Assembly (NCBI GenBank): GCA_029961005.1 | Contig: JASBVW010000089.1 | Location: 1-6,355 of the forward strand | Direction: 5' to 3' | Length of the DNA stretch: 6,355 nt | DNA from: Bacillota bacterium | Lineage (GTDB): Bacteria; Bacillota; UBA5301; JASBVW01 | Shown here: positions 5,835 to 6,355 of the stretch, piece by piece | Numbering within the stretch: the first letter of the stretch is position 1 | How the letters are laid out: each line of letters begins with the position of its first letter | Made by a program: the position numbers and the translations under genes | Notes under the pieces: model-generated | Told to the model about the DNA's origin: nothing | The model's database searches: none | What the model saw: the letters and a program-made list of their open reading frames with translations, nothing else

Positions 5835-6355
5835 TCAACTCCCTCCGCGCCGCGGCACCAAAGCGATGGCCCGAGGCGGGCACAGTTCCGCGCAGAGGCC
5901 GCAGCCGCGGCAGCCCGGCCCGATGACGTACTTCTGGCCCTGCGGCTCCGGGCCGTCAAAGAGGCAGATCCGCTGACAAAGGCCGCAGCCTGTGCACTTC
6001 TCCGCCTCGATGGCCGCCACTACTTTGAAGGAGCGGTCCACCTCCTGCATGGGCAGGACGGTGCCGCAGACCTTGCCCCGGAAGTCGTCCAGCCTTTCGT
6101 AGCCCTTGCGGGCCATGAACTCCTCCAGCCCCGCCTTGATCCGCTGGAGGACCTCAAAACCTTCCACGTAGATGGCCGTGCAGACCTGGACGTTGTTGGC
6201 CCCGACCAGGAGGTACTTCACCACGTCCTCCCCCGAAGCTGCGCCTCCCGAGGCGCTGATGGGGATCCGCACCGCCGGGGCGGTCACGACGATCCAGCGC
6301 AAGGCGTAGTGAATGGCCCACAGGCCCCCGTGCCCGGCAAAGCCGCCGTGCATGA
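5835..6355 (-). CDS. PreA/dihydroorotate dehydrogenase-like FMN protein with two [4Fe-4S] motifs (C-terminal part, 5' end outside window)
   Basis: The reading frame is open to the right edge, so the ATG at 6353 is probably internal and the N-terminal half of the flavin barrel is missing. The visible 172 residues contain the end of a TIM-barrel FMN domain. A phosphate-binding stretch (SASGG near residues 33-37, then VKYLLVGANNVQVCTA at 45-60) closely resembles the C-terminal half of PreA and other dihydropyrimidine/dihydroorotate dehydrogenase relatives. A ferredoxin-like tail follows with Cys120, 123, 126, 130 and Cys148, 151, 154, 158, two C-x2-C-x2-C-x3-C sets expected to bind two [4Fe-4S] clusters. 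The protein is probably a cytoplasmic oxidoreductase that passes electrons between FMN and a partner; no PreT-like partner is in the window. The segment GGFAGHGG near residues 3-10 departs from the GGxSGPA-K pattern I know from PreA, so the substrate may not be a pyrimidine. The gene ends one base before a mini-ORF and 79 bases before the dehydrogenase. The family is clear, the substrate is not. Confidence 0.85.
   Translation of the reverse strand, partial: MHGGFAGHGGLWAIHYALRWIVVTAPAVRIPISASGGAASGEDVVKYLLVGANNVQVCTAIYVEGFEVLQRIKAGLEEFMARKGYERLDDFRGKVCGTVLPMQEVDRSFKVVAAIEAEKCTGCGLCQRICLFDGPEPQGQKYVIGPGCRGCGLCAELCPPRAIALVPRRGGS
5839..5846 (-). promoter_or_regulatory. Shine-Dalgarno-like site before the mini-ORF
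   Basis: GGAGGGAG overlaps the last codons of the PreA-like gene. Its GGAGG core ends 8 bases before the ATG at 5833, an ideal spacing. This is the main reason to take the mini-ORF seriously. The purine run could, however, be only the Gly-Gly-Ser coding end of the upstream gene. Confidence 0.4.

Noticed and set aside
1..6355. CRISPR arrays, tRNA/rRNA genes, insertion sequences, phage or toxin-antitoxin genes
   Set aside because: I saw no regularly spaced repeats, no RNA-gene signatures and no transposase or recombinase motifs on either strand. The window is filled by one metabolic and transport operon.

Overview
The window is GC-rich DNA (about two thirds G+C by eye) that is almost entirely coding. 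Every credible gene is on the minus strand, so the locus reads from right (6355) to left (1). It looks like one bacterial catabolic operon. Codons mostly end in G or C, stops are TGA or TAG, and GTG and TTG starts are frequent. The substrate-binding protein has a Sec signal peptide without a lipobox cysteine. That fits a free periplasmic (diderm) protein better than a Gram-positive lipoprotein. I cannot name the lineage; a GC-rich, possibly environmental or thermophilic bacterium is a guess.

Layout in transcription order: (1) the C-terminal part of a PreA/dihydroorotate-dehydrogenase-like FMN protein with two [4Fe-4S] motifs (5835-6355, 5' end outside the window); (2) a possible 23-codon mini-ORF (5762-5833) with a good ribosome binding site, in frame with the next gene but separated from it by one TGA; (3) a zinc-dependent medium-chain alcohol/polyol dehydrogenase (4703-5755); (4) a KDPG/KDPGal-type aldolase (4007-4696); (5) a sugar-type periplasmic binding protein (2877-3932); (6) a double-domain RbsA/MglA-type ATPase (1254-2780); (7) an RbsC-type permease (265-1257); (8) the start of a second, paralogous RbsC-type permease (1-283, 3' end outside the window). 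No gap between genes exceeds about 100 bases. The largest, between the binding protein and the ATPase, holds a strong stem-loop without a U-tract.

Inferred joint function: the binding protein, ATPase and two different permeases form a CUT2-family importer, probably with a heterodimeric membrane channel, for a sugar, polyol or sugar acid. The dehydrogenase would oxidise the imported compound or an intermediate. The aldolase would finish the route by splitting a 2-keto-3-deoxy-6-phospho sugar acid into pyruvate and glyceraldehyde 3-phosphate. Active-site residues of the aldolase look more like the galactonate (DgoA) type than classic Eda. The sugar-acid dehydratase and kinase such a route needs are not in this window. 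The PreA-like iron-sulfur protein is the odd member, and its role here is unknown. The rest is a recognisable carbohydrate-utilisation operon, not an obviously new kind of system.
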